A stretch of DNA of 64,000 nucleotides, from the NCBI GenBank assembly GCA_977006965.1, contig OZ345359.1, forward strand, positions 1,612,001-1,676,000, written 5' to 3'. The position numbers and the translations under genes were made by a program. Positions 18,853-28,071 of this stretch are shown one piece after another. The notes beneath the pieces were generated by a model. That model ran no database searches. It was not told the DNA's origin and worked only from the letters and a program-made list of their open reading frames with translations. The DNA comes from Phymatolithon calcareum (taxonomy: Eukaryota; Rhodophyta; Florideophyceae; Hapalidiales). The stretch's first letter is position 1. Each line of letters opens with the position of its first letter.

Positions 18853-20382
18853 TTGCCACGCGCCGCGACAATCTGGGCGAGGATTTTGGTGGAGAACGAC
18901 TACGGTTTGTGCTATTCCGAAGGTTTCGCAAAAGATTCTACTGCACTCATCGGAGCTTTGAACAAGGCAATGGACATTCATTTCGAAAAGAGACCAGTCC
19001 TTGAATCTACATACACAAACGGAAATTGTGCTCGTGAAGAAGGCCGCGTGGATGACGCCCTAAGACTATTTGGACGTTGAATTGCGCATCTCCGCCACCG
19101 AGAAGCACTAATTGATGCTTTTGATATTGTCATGAGGCAAAGCCCTGTATGTGACAATCAAGTGGTTTCCCTTCAGATGCAAATGGATGTCCGATTCAAA
19201 AATCTTCTCGATCGAGACCAAATCGAAGAACACAATTGACCGGTGGATGAGATCGATCCTGGGATACTTGCTGATTATTTTGGGCGTACATACGAGCAAA
19301 CTGGATCTGAAGACGCTGGAGTGAAAAAAGCGCTGGCACTGTTTTATGAAAATGGAACAAATAGTGCCGGGTCCAATGCAGCGATTGAAGCCCTTGGATC
19401 CTTCATTGTTCATAAGAAACGCCCGTGTGTAACCTCCCCGCTTCTATTTTATCTCGCCATCACACGCCAAAGTCGATACCACGAATCTCAGAATCGAGTG
19501 CATCAGGAAATTACCGTCAAATGTTTATCGGGGCTGAGATTCTGCCGCAGAAGCCGTGATGAGCACATTGCATTGAAAATCGGATATTTGCTTGAGAATG
19601 GGTTATTTGTGGGCCGCAATACATACCGCAAGAATGCAATGATCGAGACATTTTGTACACAGGAAGGGCGGGGAGATGAAAAAATGTTGCGCGGAATGTT
19701 CAATCGACTTTTTGTGAAACAAACATCATCTGAGGAAGGAAATAAGGAAGTCAATAGACATGGGCATGTGCTTGGAATAGGAAGACGTCCAAAAGACGCT
19801 TTGCTGTTGTACAACCATCGTCTTGACCCGCTCCCCAAATGCAGAAATCGCTTAGGATTACTGTATCACAAGGGAGCTCAAGGTGTTCCACCGAATGCAG
19901 CGGAGGTCGAGAATGAGTATTTGGCTTCCATTGAAAAGGGAAACCATAACGCTCTCTGTAACATGGGTGTTCTGAAGTCCGACACTGCGGAAGATAACCC
20001 TGCTATATCGTATCTAAAAAGTGCTGTTGCAGTAGAAAGCAGCACCGGGACAAATAATCTCGCAGTTTCCTATGAGCTTGGAAATGGCGTCAATCGAGAA
20101 ATATTTGATGCTGAGAGACGGTACAAGCAGGCTGTTGATGTGGATAACAATCCAATTGCCATTTACAATCTGACGGTATTGTATATTTGGGGAGACGCCG
20201 AAGTTCGAACTGACGGAAACATCTCCCAATCGCAAAGCATAATGTCTGAAATTACCGGATCAGAAACGGAGCTCCAGCCGTTGTACACTCTGGAAGAGCA
20301 AGTAAGGAGATTTGTTGTTTTGAGCAACAGCAAAAAAGGAGCCCGTAATGTCGGGGAAAGTGGAGGTCGAAGAATTCGATGA
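18853..20382 (+). pseudogene. Decayed Sel1-like repeat protein gene
   Basis: One continuous reading frame except for two in-frame TGA codons (19078 and about 19237). Sel1-type helical repeats are recognisable: NDYGLCYSEGFAKDSTAL near the start; TNNLAVSYELGNGV, DAERRYKQAVDVDNN and AIYNLTVLYIWGDA near the end. Sel1 repeats are TPR-like protein-interaction modules common in ER-quality-control and signalling adaptors. The 5' end is missing next to a LINE fragment. Both interruptions could be single G-to-A changes of TGG (Trp). A shorter protein from ATG 19243 (379 residues) remains possible. Confidence 0.6.
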
Positions 20383-20609
20383 GAGTCTTGCCTTTGTGAA
20401 GATTTTTGAATCTCGTGGAGAAGACAACGTTGTGATAGCGATGCAGGTTTCCTTCTGGGAAACGGACAGCCGGTGAACCGAAGAGCTCCTTACGCTGCTC
20501 GCTGCCTTAGGCGCGGTTCACGTCTCGGTTCAGGCACGTTTAGAAGTGCGTGCCTCCGTGTGAACGCGTCTGCAAGCTTGCGATGCGTGTGCTGGAGATC
20601 AGAGTTTCT

Positions 20610-21200
20610 TCAGCGTCCGGCTTGATATAGGGACTTCTGTCGGCGAGGCTCGGACTCTGAACCAGTTGCTGGCGACTGTGCGCGCCGGTGAGACTGTCGC
20701 GAAAGCTTTCGACTCTGCGCTGCGTGGCGCCGCGTTTTCAACCGCCGCCGGGTGTGCGCGCCTGTGAATGTGACGCAAAAAGTCTTGGCCTGTCGCAGCG
20801 TAGCGCCGCGTGGGGCAACCCGTTGCGAGGGTCACATGGAAAGCATCCGGAAGACGTCCTTGGCCAGGTCGTCACGCGCCTAGGGGTTCTTACAGGCGGC
20901 CACCGGTTGTGGCGCCCAGGCGCTGTCGGACGTCTTAGGTTGGCGTGGGAGCGTCTTAGAGCGTGGCAGCTTCTCGAATACCGCTGGTTGCGGCTCGAGA
21001 CGGTGTCGAACGACTTGAATCGGCGCGGGAATCCTTCGCGCGGCTCTCCTCCTCGACTGCCACTAGTTGCGGCTCCAAGACAGTCTTTGGTGATGCCAAT
21101 CAGCGCCCGAATGTCATCGCACATGGTCGCTTTCCGGCTGCCACCGGATGTGCCGCCGAGAAATAGCAAAGGGTATCGATCTATGCGGACACCGGCAGTA
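20610..21200 (+). repeat. Degenerate ~80-bp tandem repeats, GC-rich
   Basis: A core like ACCGCCRCYGGTTGYGGC recurs about every 80 bp (near 20659, 20740, 20814, 20896, 20978, 21057, 21138). Frames on either strand are short or inconsistent, so this looks like an eroded 26-27-residue-repeat gene or a minisatellite. Function unknown. Confidence 0.5.
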
Positions 21201-21446
21201 ATTGTTTTGCAGAACGGTGTATGCAATCGTCGGCGGTCTGCACGCAGCGTATGATCTCAAGAGATAAGTGATGGCAGGATTGAGGTGGGCAAATCTGAGA
21301 AGATCGCCATACCTCCGTACCGTCTCTAGCCTTGCTGCTCCGACAAAGGGTGTTTTCGAAAAGGGTATAGTTGGGATTCAGGCCCCATTCAACGTCTGAG
21401 CGCGGTGTAATTAATTTTGCGGCTTTACCGATATCAATTGACAACT

Positions 21447-22661
21447 CTATGCAGGGCAATGGGAGACAACAAGCTCATCCAGTAACTTGATGCTAAGCAA
21501 ACTTGTGAAGATTCTATGGCAAGAAGTAGTAAGGAGTCTTCCCCGTAGCACAACTGCAGGGAAGGAGCACCTGAAAAGCCCTAAACTGAACTCATCAGGC
21601 GATCCACTGCCAATCTCCACCTGTGTAGTCTTCTTCCAGACAATTGAGAAGACGGGTCGGTTTTTTTGCACATCATTGGGGTTAGAACTTCCCAAAGAGG
21701 GCACTGAAGAAGAATTTAGCACAATTCTATGTCCTGTGGAAGGTATGGCTGAGCTTTCAGTAAAGCCGGATTCCCATGTGTGGTCCGTCCATGTCGCGTT
21801 CGGCTGCAGCAAACAACGACGAACCTTTTTTTCCATAGTGCTTGGAGCGCCTACGCCACGGAAAATTCGCCTTTGTTTAGGTTGAGAGCTGTTTTCTCCG
21901 TCGCAGACTTGTTCGATTCCTACAATTTGCACAGCGAGGAGGGCATGCACTTTGTCTGTTTTCTCCCTATACAGACCAGCTTTGCGTGTTGCCATGTCGA
22001 TGTCAAGGGCAGTGCAGAAGTCAGAGTAGGTAAGAAACGTTATTTGAAGCTCGGAGGTTTGGCTCGCGTGAATACTGAGGACGTGGTACTGCGACGGAAA
22101 GAAATCGCAAGCAATCTTGATGCTTCGAGAGCAAACGCTTGCAAAAATGCGAAATTCATGCAATGAGCAGTCTATTGCCTTCGAATGAACAATAGTTTGC
22201 CGAACAGAGTTCACTGCGCATAGTTGAGACGGAATCTTCACCATTTCTTTCGTGCGACCTAGAAGTCCTTTAACGATGCTTGTTCTCGCGAACATGGTAG
22301 TTCTTCGAAGGATGTAGGCGTCCCGCTCAAGCTGCACATCTCGATCTTTAGTGCTCCGTGAAGTCTCTAACGCAGAAATAGACGTCCGAACATCCACACC
22401 AAGCTGCTCAACGCGTTGAGAGAGCAAAGAGTGTGACCGACGAAGATCTTCGATCTCGGAGACATACCCGTGAACGAAAGGAGGGCCTCTCCCTGGTCGG
22501 GGGTAAGGTTGATAATGTTGTGACAGTGTGGGAACCGGACGAGGAGCAATTGTTAGAGCACGGTTTCGATTTGGTGTATCACGGAGTCCAGGAGTGTTCA
22601 TCTTGTTTAGAATCCCCAGGGAGATCCGCGAAAAGATTTTGACGACCACGCCCCTGGCCAA
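21447..22661 (-). CDS. Module copy 1, ORF-A: coiled-coil accessory protein
   Basis: A 404-residue protein, paralogous to the one at 53022-54095. Residues 1-60 are Pro/Arg-rich and differ between copies; residues 70-140 are a predicted coiled coil (EIEDLRRSHSLLSQRVEQLG). A conserved middle follows (FPSQYHV, TYSDFCTALDIDMATRKAG, LYREK), and a conserved C-terminal block contains SFPAVVLR. No catalytic motif is seen. It is transcribed divergently from ORF-T across 523 bp, the same arrangement as in copy 2, so the two probably share a regulatory region and work together. By analogy with TnpA of CACTA elements it could be a DNA-binding accessory protein; that is inference. An alternative start at about 22601 (MNTPGLRD) is possible. 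Confidence 0.65.
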   Translation of the reverse strand: MARGVVVKIFSRISLGILNKMNTPGLRDTPNRNRALTIAPRPVPTLSQHYQPYPRPGRGPPFVHGYVSEIEDLRRSHSLLSQRVEQLGVDVRTSISALETSRSTKDRDVQLERDAYILRRTTMFARTSIVKGLLGRTKEMVKIPSQLCAVNSVRQTIVHSKAIDCSLHEFRIFASVCSRSIKIACDFFPSQYHVLSIHASQTSELQITFLTYSDFCTALDIDMATRKAGLYREKTDKVHALLAVQIVGIEQVCDGENSSQPKQRRIFRGVGAPSTMEKKVRRCLLQPNATWTDHTWESGFTESSAIPSTGHRIVLNSSSVPSLGSSNPNDVQKNRPVFSIVWKKTTQVEIGSGSPDEFSLGLFRCSFPAVVLRGRLLTTSCHRIFTSLLSIKLLDELVVSHCPA

Positions 22662-22680
22662 ATCTGAGCAAAACGTTGCT

Positions 22681-22736
22681 AAGGGGAGAGATCTTTGATC
22701 GTACCGTCGACGGCATGATCAAATATCTCTCCCCTT
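22681..22736. promoter_or_regulatory. 56-bp palindrome in the divergent ORF-A/ORF-T promoter region
   Basis: Left arm GGGGAGAGATCTTTGATC (22683-22700) pairs with GATCAAATATCTCTCCCC (22717-22734), 17 of 18 positions, and pairing extends two more bases outward. The centre holds CCGTCGACGG, itself palindromic. It lies just upstream of the ORF-A start. It is a candidate operator or transposase/accessory-protein binding site; a role as an element end cannot be excluded. Confidence 0.6.
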
Positions 22737-22872
22737 CATGCTACTTTGGGCGGCCGAGAATCTACTCTGACGGCGCGCAGTGTCATTGCCTTACATGATT
22801 AGGATACATGATCATATCCTTTAAGGTACACATACGTCACGTCAATTTTCATTTGAACATTTATTAGTGTTT

Positions 22873-22900
22873 ATTTGCAGCTGGTTAAGGAGCTGCAAAT
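22873..22900. promoter_or_regulatory. Perfect 10-bp inverted repeat in the divergent region
   Basis: ATTTGCAGCT / AGCTGCAAAT separated by GGTTAAGG. It lies between the diverging ORF-A and ORF-T starts and is a candidate protein-binding site. Confidence 0.5.
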
Positions 22901-23184
22901 GTAAATGATGAAAATACGACCAATTGAACTATTACATCAACGTTTAGAGCATTGAAATAGCTTGGAAGAGATCCTACAATCAATGACAGGGAATATAGGT
23001 CCGAGAAGAAATCGACGCCGACCCAAAGAAAATCCGGATTGTAGGTGGGTTGACGCACCCTAGCCTTAGTTGGAAGGTCCAAAACACTTTAAACAGTGCC
23101 AATCAAGCGATCTTTGACTCAAATGCACTGACGGATAAAACAGTTCTCCCCTTCCTTCGGCACGCCGTTTTTCAAATCGCATTG

Positions 23185-26100
23185 ATGCAGATCTCGCATA
23201 AGCGGCGACGCCGGAGTCGCCACCGCTTCGATAGTATTCCGAACGTGCCTTTTCGCCCAGGAAGGCGCGTGGGTCTATCTGTCGTAGAAAATGAAGATGA
23301 AAGGAGGAGCGAAGAGATTCTCGACATGGATAATCAATCTTTCCCTGTCCCAGATCGAGGACAGCTAGCGTCGGAGCGAAGCACAGAACCAATTTTCGGA
23401 GCGCCATCTTATCATGGTGTGCTCCCGTCATTGTTGGCAGTTGATGGGCACGAGAACGGTTTATTTGTACCTGATGCCCGTACGGGGGGTAGTACCGATT
23501 TCAACGGCGACGCAAGTATTGGAGGCACCGAGAGCAGATTGGTACCCCTCACGTCGGATGTGGTAATAACACTCTCATCGCCTGTCACGAACTGGCGCGT
23601 ATTGTGGGCTCTATTAATGACATGTGGCAAGCAAAGGTACACAAAAGGGCAATATCAGTCGCTTCGTTTATTTTTGAACGCCTTGGTTCGTCACGGGTGT
23701 TCAGGGTGGCAAGATACGCTACTCGTGGAGAGTACTGGAGTAGCAGAAGCCCCCACTGCTTCATACCTTCCACACTACTCCACTTTGTACAAGAGAATGA
23801 AACCTATTTTGTTTCGCTCCCTAACTGTGAGAAGCTTTGATCATCTTGAGGCAGTAGATCTACGTAAAGCGGATGCAAAGACGAACCGAGATACAAATGG
23901 CGGAGATCCAAAAATTTCGCTAAGGACTGTCATCCCCAGCGAATACGCACGAGAGGACATCGCCACTCCGCACGTCTTCGATGCAATATGGCGAACGAGC
24001 CTCTTGTTCCAACAACAACAGGGTTTATTTTCAACAATTCCTCGTGCATCTAGCTCCGAATGCATTGATATTCTCCCGCTCATTGCTGCAAGGGACTGGT
24101 TCTACGGAAGCCCGAAAAGCATCACTATTGATGCTTTTGAGAGCACTCTTCCACCAACCACTGTGGCGGAGGCCGGAGACACCATTACGTTGACCTTGAC
24201 AACCAGGGGAAGGCCTGAGGAAGCCTTCGAGAGATGTTTTGCCCGAGAACAAAGTCCTTCAGGCCAACCTCAGATTCAAGGACAAATTCTAGACATATGG
24301 GCAGTGCGCAATGAGGTTCGCCGAGGTGCAGCCGATCTGAACATGGCCATACCTAACACGTTGTCGATTCGTGACTGCCAAATCAGAGAGCTTTTCGAAT
24401 TCGTGTCGTATACATCGCCGACTGACGCTGTGTCTACAATTGTTCCAGAGCTTCTAGATGGGGACAACGAAGAAAATGGAGGGGAAAACGACGAAGACGG
24501 GGTACTGCGTAAAAAGGCGGAGCTGAAGGAGATAAGGCGCCGTAGGAAGGCTGTCATGGACCAAAGAAAGCGGCAGATGGCAGAAGCATGGCGAGACTGG
24601 GAGAAACCCCTAATCAAGCCGGGAGATATTGTGGCTTTGCTGTGTCCCTGTTCCGAGCTTTCATCGAGCTCCGGAAGCAGCAGAGTGCTCACGAGTACGG
24701 ACAAGCTGTCTCGACTTCTTCTGGTGAATCGATTTTGGACGGAGGCGGAGGAGCGAAGCTTGCATGTTGTGTGGATTCCTGGTGGATCTGATGTCGATAT
24801 CCAACCACGCGGAACTCAGAACTTACCCAATGACCTCTATCCATATTGTCGCCAACCAATATCAGGTTCCACTTATAGGTTCGTCTACGGGAAGGATCTT
24901 CTTCTCCTCGCGACGCACTCTGGTTTCAGGGGCCCTCAACGTTATTCCCCTGTGAGTAGCTTCGGGACTCTAAGTACAGGCGAGTCGTACTTCGTTTACA
25001 GATTTTTACTCCTTTGGGACGGATTTCAAGTACAAGACGGAACGGAAGCCTCCGGAGAAGGTATCTATCTGCTGTGTTTAAACCTACCACCGAATTGCAA
25101 CCGCTCTCCCAACGACGTCCGTGTGATAAGCCTAACTCCTCCCGGTGTTAAAAGCGAAGCAGTGCTTAGAAAAATTTCCGATGACATTTCGGCAGGAATG
25201 ACCGATGGCTTCGTTGATTTTGACGCGTCAGGGAAGCGGAGAAGAATTTTTCTTGATTTGGTCGGTTTCATCGGCGACACGGCAGCTATAAATTCTTCTC
25301 TCGATATTATGGGACACAACGCTTCTGCGTGCTGCCATTTATGCCGATACATTCGCCGCTCGGTGGGAATCGTGGGTAGTCGATACACGGGAAGGACGAG
25401 CGATGGTTTTCGATCGGCATTTCTGCGAGGTTTTTTCAGCAGCAAGCAGTCAGGGATTGCACCCCTGGTGCTGAGACATGCCGACTGATTGGGTTAAAGT
25501 TTGAGCCGCAAAGATCGATCCTGGCGTTGCACTATATAAGGTCGAGGATTCTGGAAGGCCAAACGCGAATCCCACTAACTATGGAAGGGAGTCCCGTCTT
25601 GCCCTGCGCTCTTGATCCATATAAAGCCTGTTTTGTAGCCCCCGATCACCTCCTTACTGGACATGTTCGGGATTGCATTAACCTAGGCATCAGAATGCTC
25701 CCTACTGCACAGTCCAGGGAGATGTTCGAAGGGCTAATGCTCGGAATGCTCGGGGAGTGCAGCCTAACGACACAGAACCGACTTGTGAATGTAGAGTCGA
25801 AAAAGCTCCATGGAATGACGATGTCGGAGCTTTACTCAGTCAGTCTCGTGGCGCCCCATGCCGTTTCCAGAGCGTTTTCTGCACTGCAAGTTCCCGACAG
25901 CTCTTCAGTTGCACATGAGAAGTGCAGAGCTGCTGTTGAAATAGTGTGGTCGGCGTCCCGGTTAATTACGACATTTTGGTTCAAGCCCAATCCTCAACGT
26001 GACAGTACTCAAGACGTACAAACATTTGACGAAAATTTTGGTACCACTTACCTATTGAAAATGAGAAATCTCGTTGACGACCACATCCAAAAAATCGAAT

Positions 26101-27275
26101 CTATCTGCAGCATGAACAATGAGGATGCACTCGCTCTTGAAGATGGTACATGCAGCAGCGCGCGTAAAGCGCTTCTCAGTCGTGAGCAAGCACTCTGCAA
26201 TGTTGCAAAGAAGACGGTAGACAAACCAAATGTCCACAGGCTTCGCGAGCTTGTTTCATCAACCCTTCCAATGCTCGGGCATGTCTGCTCATTCGGAGAG
26301 CTTCCGCTGGAGAAGAGCCACCAGGAATTAAAACGTGCTATTCGGTCATCAAACAAGAAGGATTCCCATTTACAGGCGATGGAAAGCTCGATCTTTGGTG
26401 ATTGGCAAGGTCGCCTTTCCATTTCCGCGTCACTAAATCCTACTGCGAACAATAGAGCACTTTTTTCGTGCTTCCGCCTTCTTTTTGGACGCCAAGAGTT
26501 GATGAATGCAGATGTACGCGACGATGACATGAAGCGGAAGATGGTTCTTCCGTACATTAATTCTTTCATCCTTAAAGAGCTGTCTACCCAGGGAAACTCT
26601 GTTATTTCGAAGAGATTAATGGCTTCTTCGTCGACTCCTGTATGGAAAATGCGCAATAGAACGCAGGTTCTGATTGAAGATTTTTCGAACGCTGAACGTT
26701 CGTCGGTATCAGATACAGAGGCTATTGCGCTGATAAAGCGTTTCTTTTCAGCGCAATTGCTAAATTGTATTCTCTGGCAATCCGCCGTTGTTACAAAATC
26801 AGTATCAACCGAGCTTCCATCTTCAACGCTAAGCAAAGGTGATATTTTCGAGACTCTCACCATCGCTAGTAACGACTCCAGCTCCCACTATCCGTTCGTT
26901 TTGCAAATTAATGGAGCGGAACGCAGCTCTCGCAACTATATACCCACTTTGTGGTGTGTTGAAAGCTTTTTTTCGATTGAAAACCCAACTACTGGAGCGA
27001 GGTTTTTCGCAGTAGTGCGACCATGCTTGCCCATTGTCCCCAGTCCTGTGGCTCACGAAACTCTCTTCCGTGTGTCTCAAATTTCAAACTTGTCAATTGC
27101 TGCGCTTGATGCTACCACAAGGCGTGTTCCTGCCCTGCACAACTGTTGCTTTCCGTGCTGTGGTCTAGATTCTCGTGGCCAGATGATCTTACATTGTACG
27201 AATTTTACACTTCTACAGGGATGCAGTTTTATTCCTTTCACGAGGAAAGGAGGATTTCCTCCCCGAATGGGTTAG
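23185..27275 (+). CDS. Module copy 1, ORF-T: CACTA/Plavaka-like transposase, two frames joined by -1 shift
   Basis: Frame 0 runs from ATG 23185 (conserved N-terminus KRRRRSRHRF) to TGA at 25486. The -1 frame is open from before 25431 to 27275. Joined at T TTT TTC (25431-25437) they give about 1363 residues aligning without gaps to copy 2 (GFFQQQAVRDC against GFFQHCAIRDS). Shared blocks are LPHYSTLYKRMKPIL, PSEYARED, an acidic then basic stretch, LLLWDGF (D about 612), GDTAAIN (D about 698) with CCHLC (716-720), DHLLTGHVRDCIN (about 821), LEKSHQELKRAI (E about 1043) and a C-terminal GGFPPRMG. Two acidic blocks, a CxxC insertion, a D-H block and a late E followed by LK resemble CMC-type (Transposase_21-like) DDE transposases. 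Family placement is inference; conservation across three copies is seen directly. No other break is present, so this copy may be functional. Confidence 0.7.
25431..25437 (+). promoter_or_regulatory. Candidate -1 ribosomal frameshift site T TTT TTC in ORF-T
   Basis: The heptamer lies in the canonical X XXY YYZ phase (GGT TTT TTC in frame 0). Slipping back one base yields G-F-F then the -1 frame, exactly matching the peptide encoded in one frame by copy 2. Downstream, CAGGG (7-base loop) CCCTG and an outer CAGCA/TGCTG can pair as a nested stem. The same heptamer in the same phase occurs in copy 3 at 62593-62599. Confidence 0.6.
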
Positions 27276-27296
27276 TGTACACGTCTGCTGAGGCAT

Positions 27297-27540
27297 CTTG
27301 CTGAGGTGTCTCGAGCTCGCACTCGTGACTAAGGGGTACGCTCGCAGAACCCACGTTAATTCTACAGCTCTGTCGAGAGACATCGCGCGTTACTAGGCTC
27401 GTGTCCCATGGTATCGTGCTGAGGTGTCTCGAGTTCGCACGCGTGACTAAGGCGTATTTCCCGGTTACCCATGCTACCTCTTCGGCCCTGTCACGAGACA
27501 ACGCGTATTCTTAGTCTCGTGTCTCATGGGCTAGGGATTT
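27297..27540. repeat. Two ~116-bp tandem repeats downstream of ORF-T
   Basis: Units at about 27305-27410 and 27418-27531 share GCTGAGGTGTCTCGAG, GCACxCGTGACTAAGG, GAGACAxCGCG and CTCGTGTCxCATGG. They lie between the convergent 3' ends of ORF-T and ORF-B. Possible element-internal repeats; function unknown. Confidence 0.65.
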
Positions 27541-28071
27541 AGATCTCATGTCCCATTGATAGTTTCGCAGGATTTGCTCTCACGCCCCTCAGTGATAAAT
27601 GTCGCTACAGTCCGTGTTTGTAAGCTAAAAGATCTGCTGCATTCACCATAAGTAAACTTCTTTTCGGTTGCGCACGCAGATCCCTCTCTACGACGGGCGT
27701 ACGTTTAGCTGTTTGCCTTTTTTCCTGACTACTGCCCCAATTCTATAGAGCGGTGTATCAAGGGTAATGCTACAGTTGTGTTCGTCGTACCTTTCTAACA
27801 TCATGATAAGAACCGCAAAGTATATGAGCCGTAGATAGCCAATTATCAGTCTGTTCATACGCGATGATATCCTCAACACTTCTACAAGATGCTAAAAGTG
27901 TCGGATAATAACCGAAATAAGAGCGAATAAAGGACATATACTTTTGAGAAAACAATGCTTTTACAAAGCTGACAGTCAGATCAATACAAAAAACACATAT
28001 CTGCGCACGAAACAGTCAGAACAATAGAAGAAAATCTCAGAGCTACTCTCAATGACGATCGCAGACAGTTC
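27541..28071. other. AT-rich stretch between convergent ORF-T and ORF-B
   Basis: No gene seen; probably the 3' UTR/terminator region for both converging genes. Confidence 0.4.

Noticed and set aside
20688-21254. 188-codon plus-strand frame as a gene
   Set aside because: It runs through degenerate 80-bp repeats and overlaps an equally long minus frame; neither shows a domain.
25430-25447. A 17-nt GT-AG intron as the explanation of the ORF-T frame change
   Set aside because: Arithmetic works in copies 1 and 3, but introns this short are known only in exceptional lineages, and copy 2 encodes the corresponding residues, so they are part of the protein.
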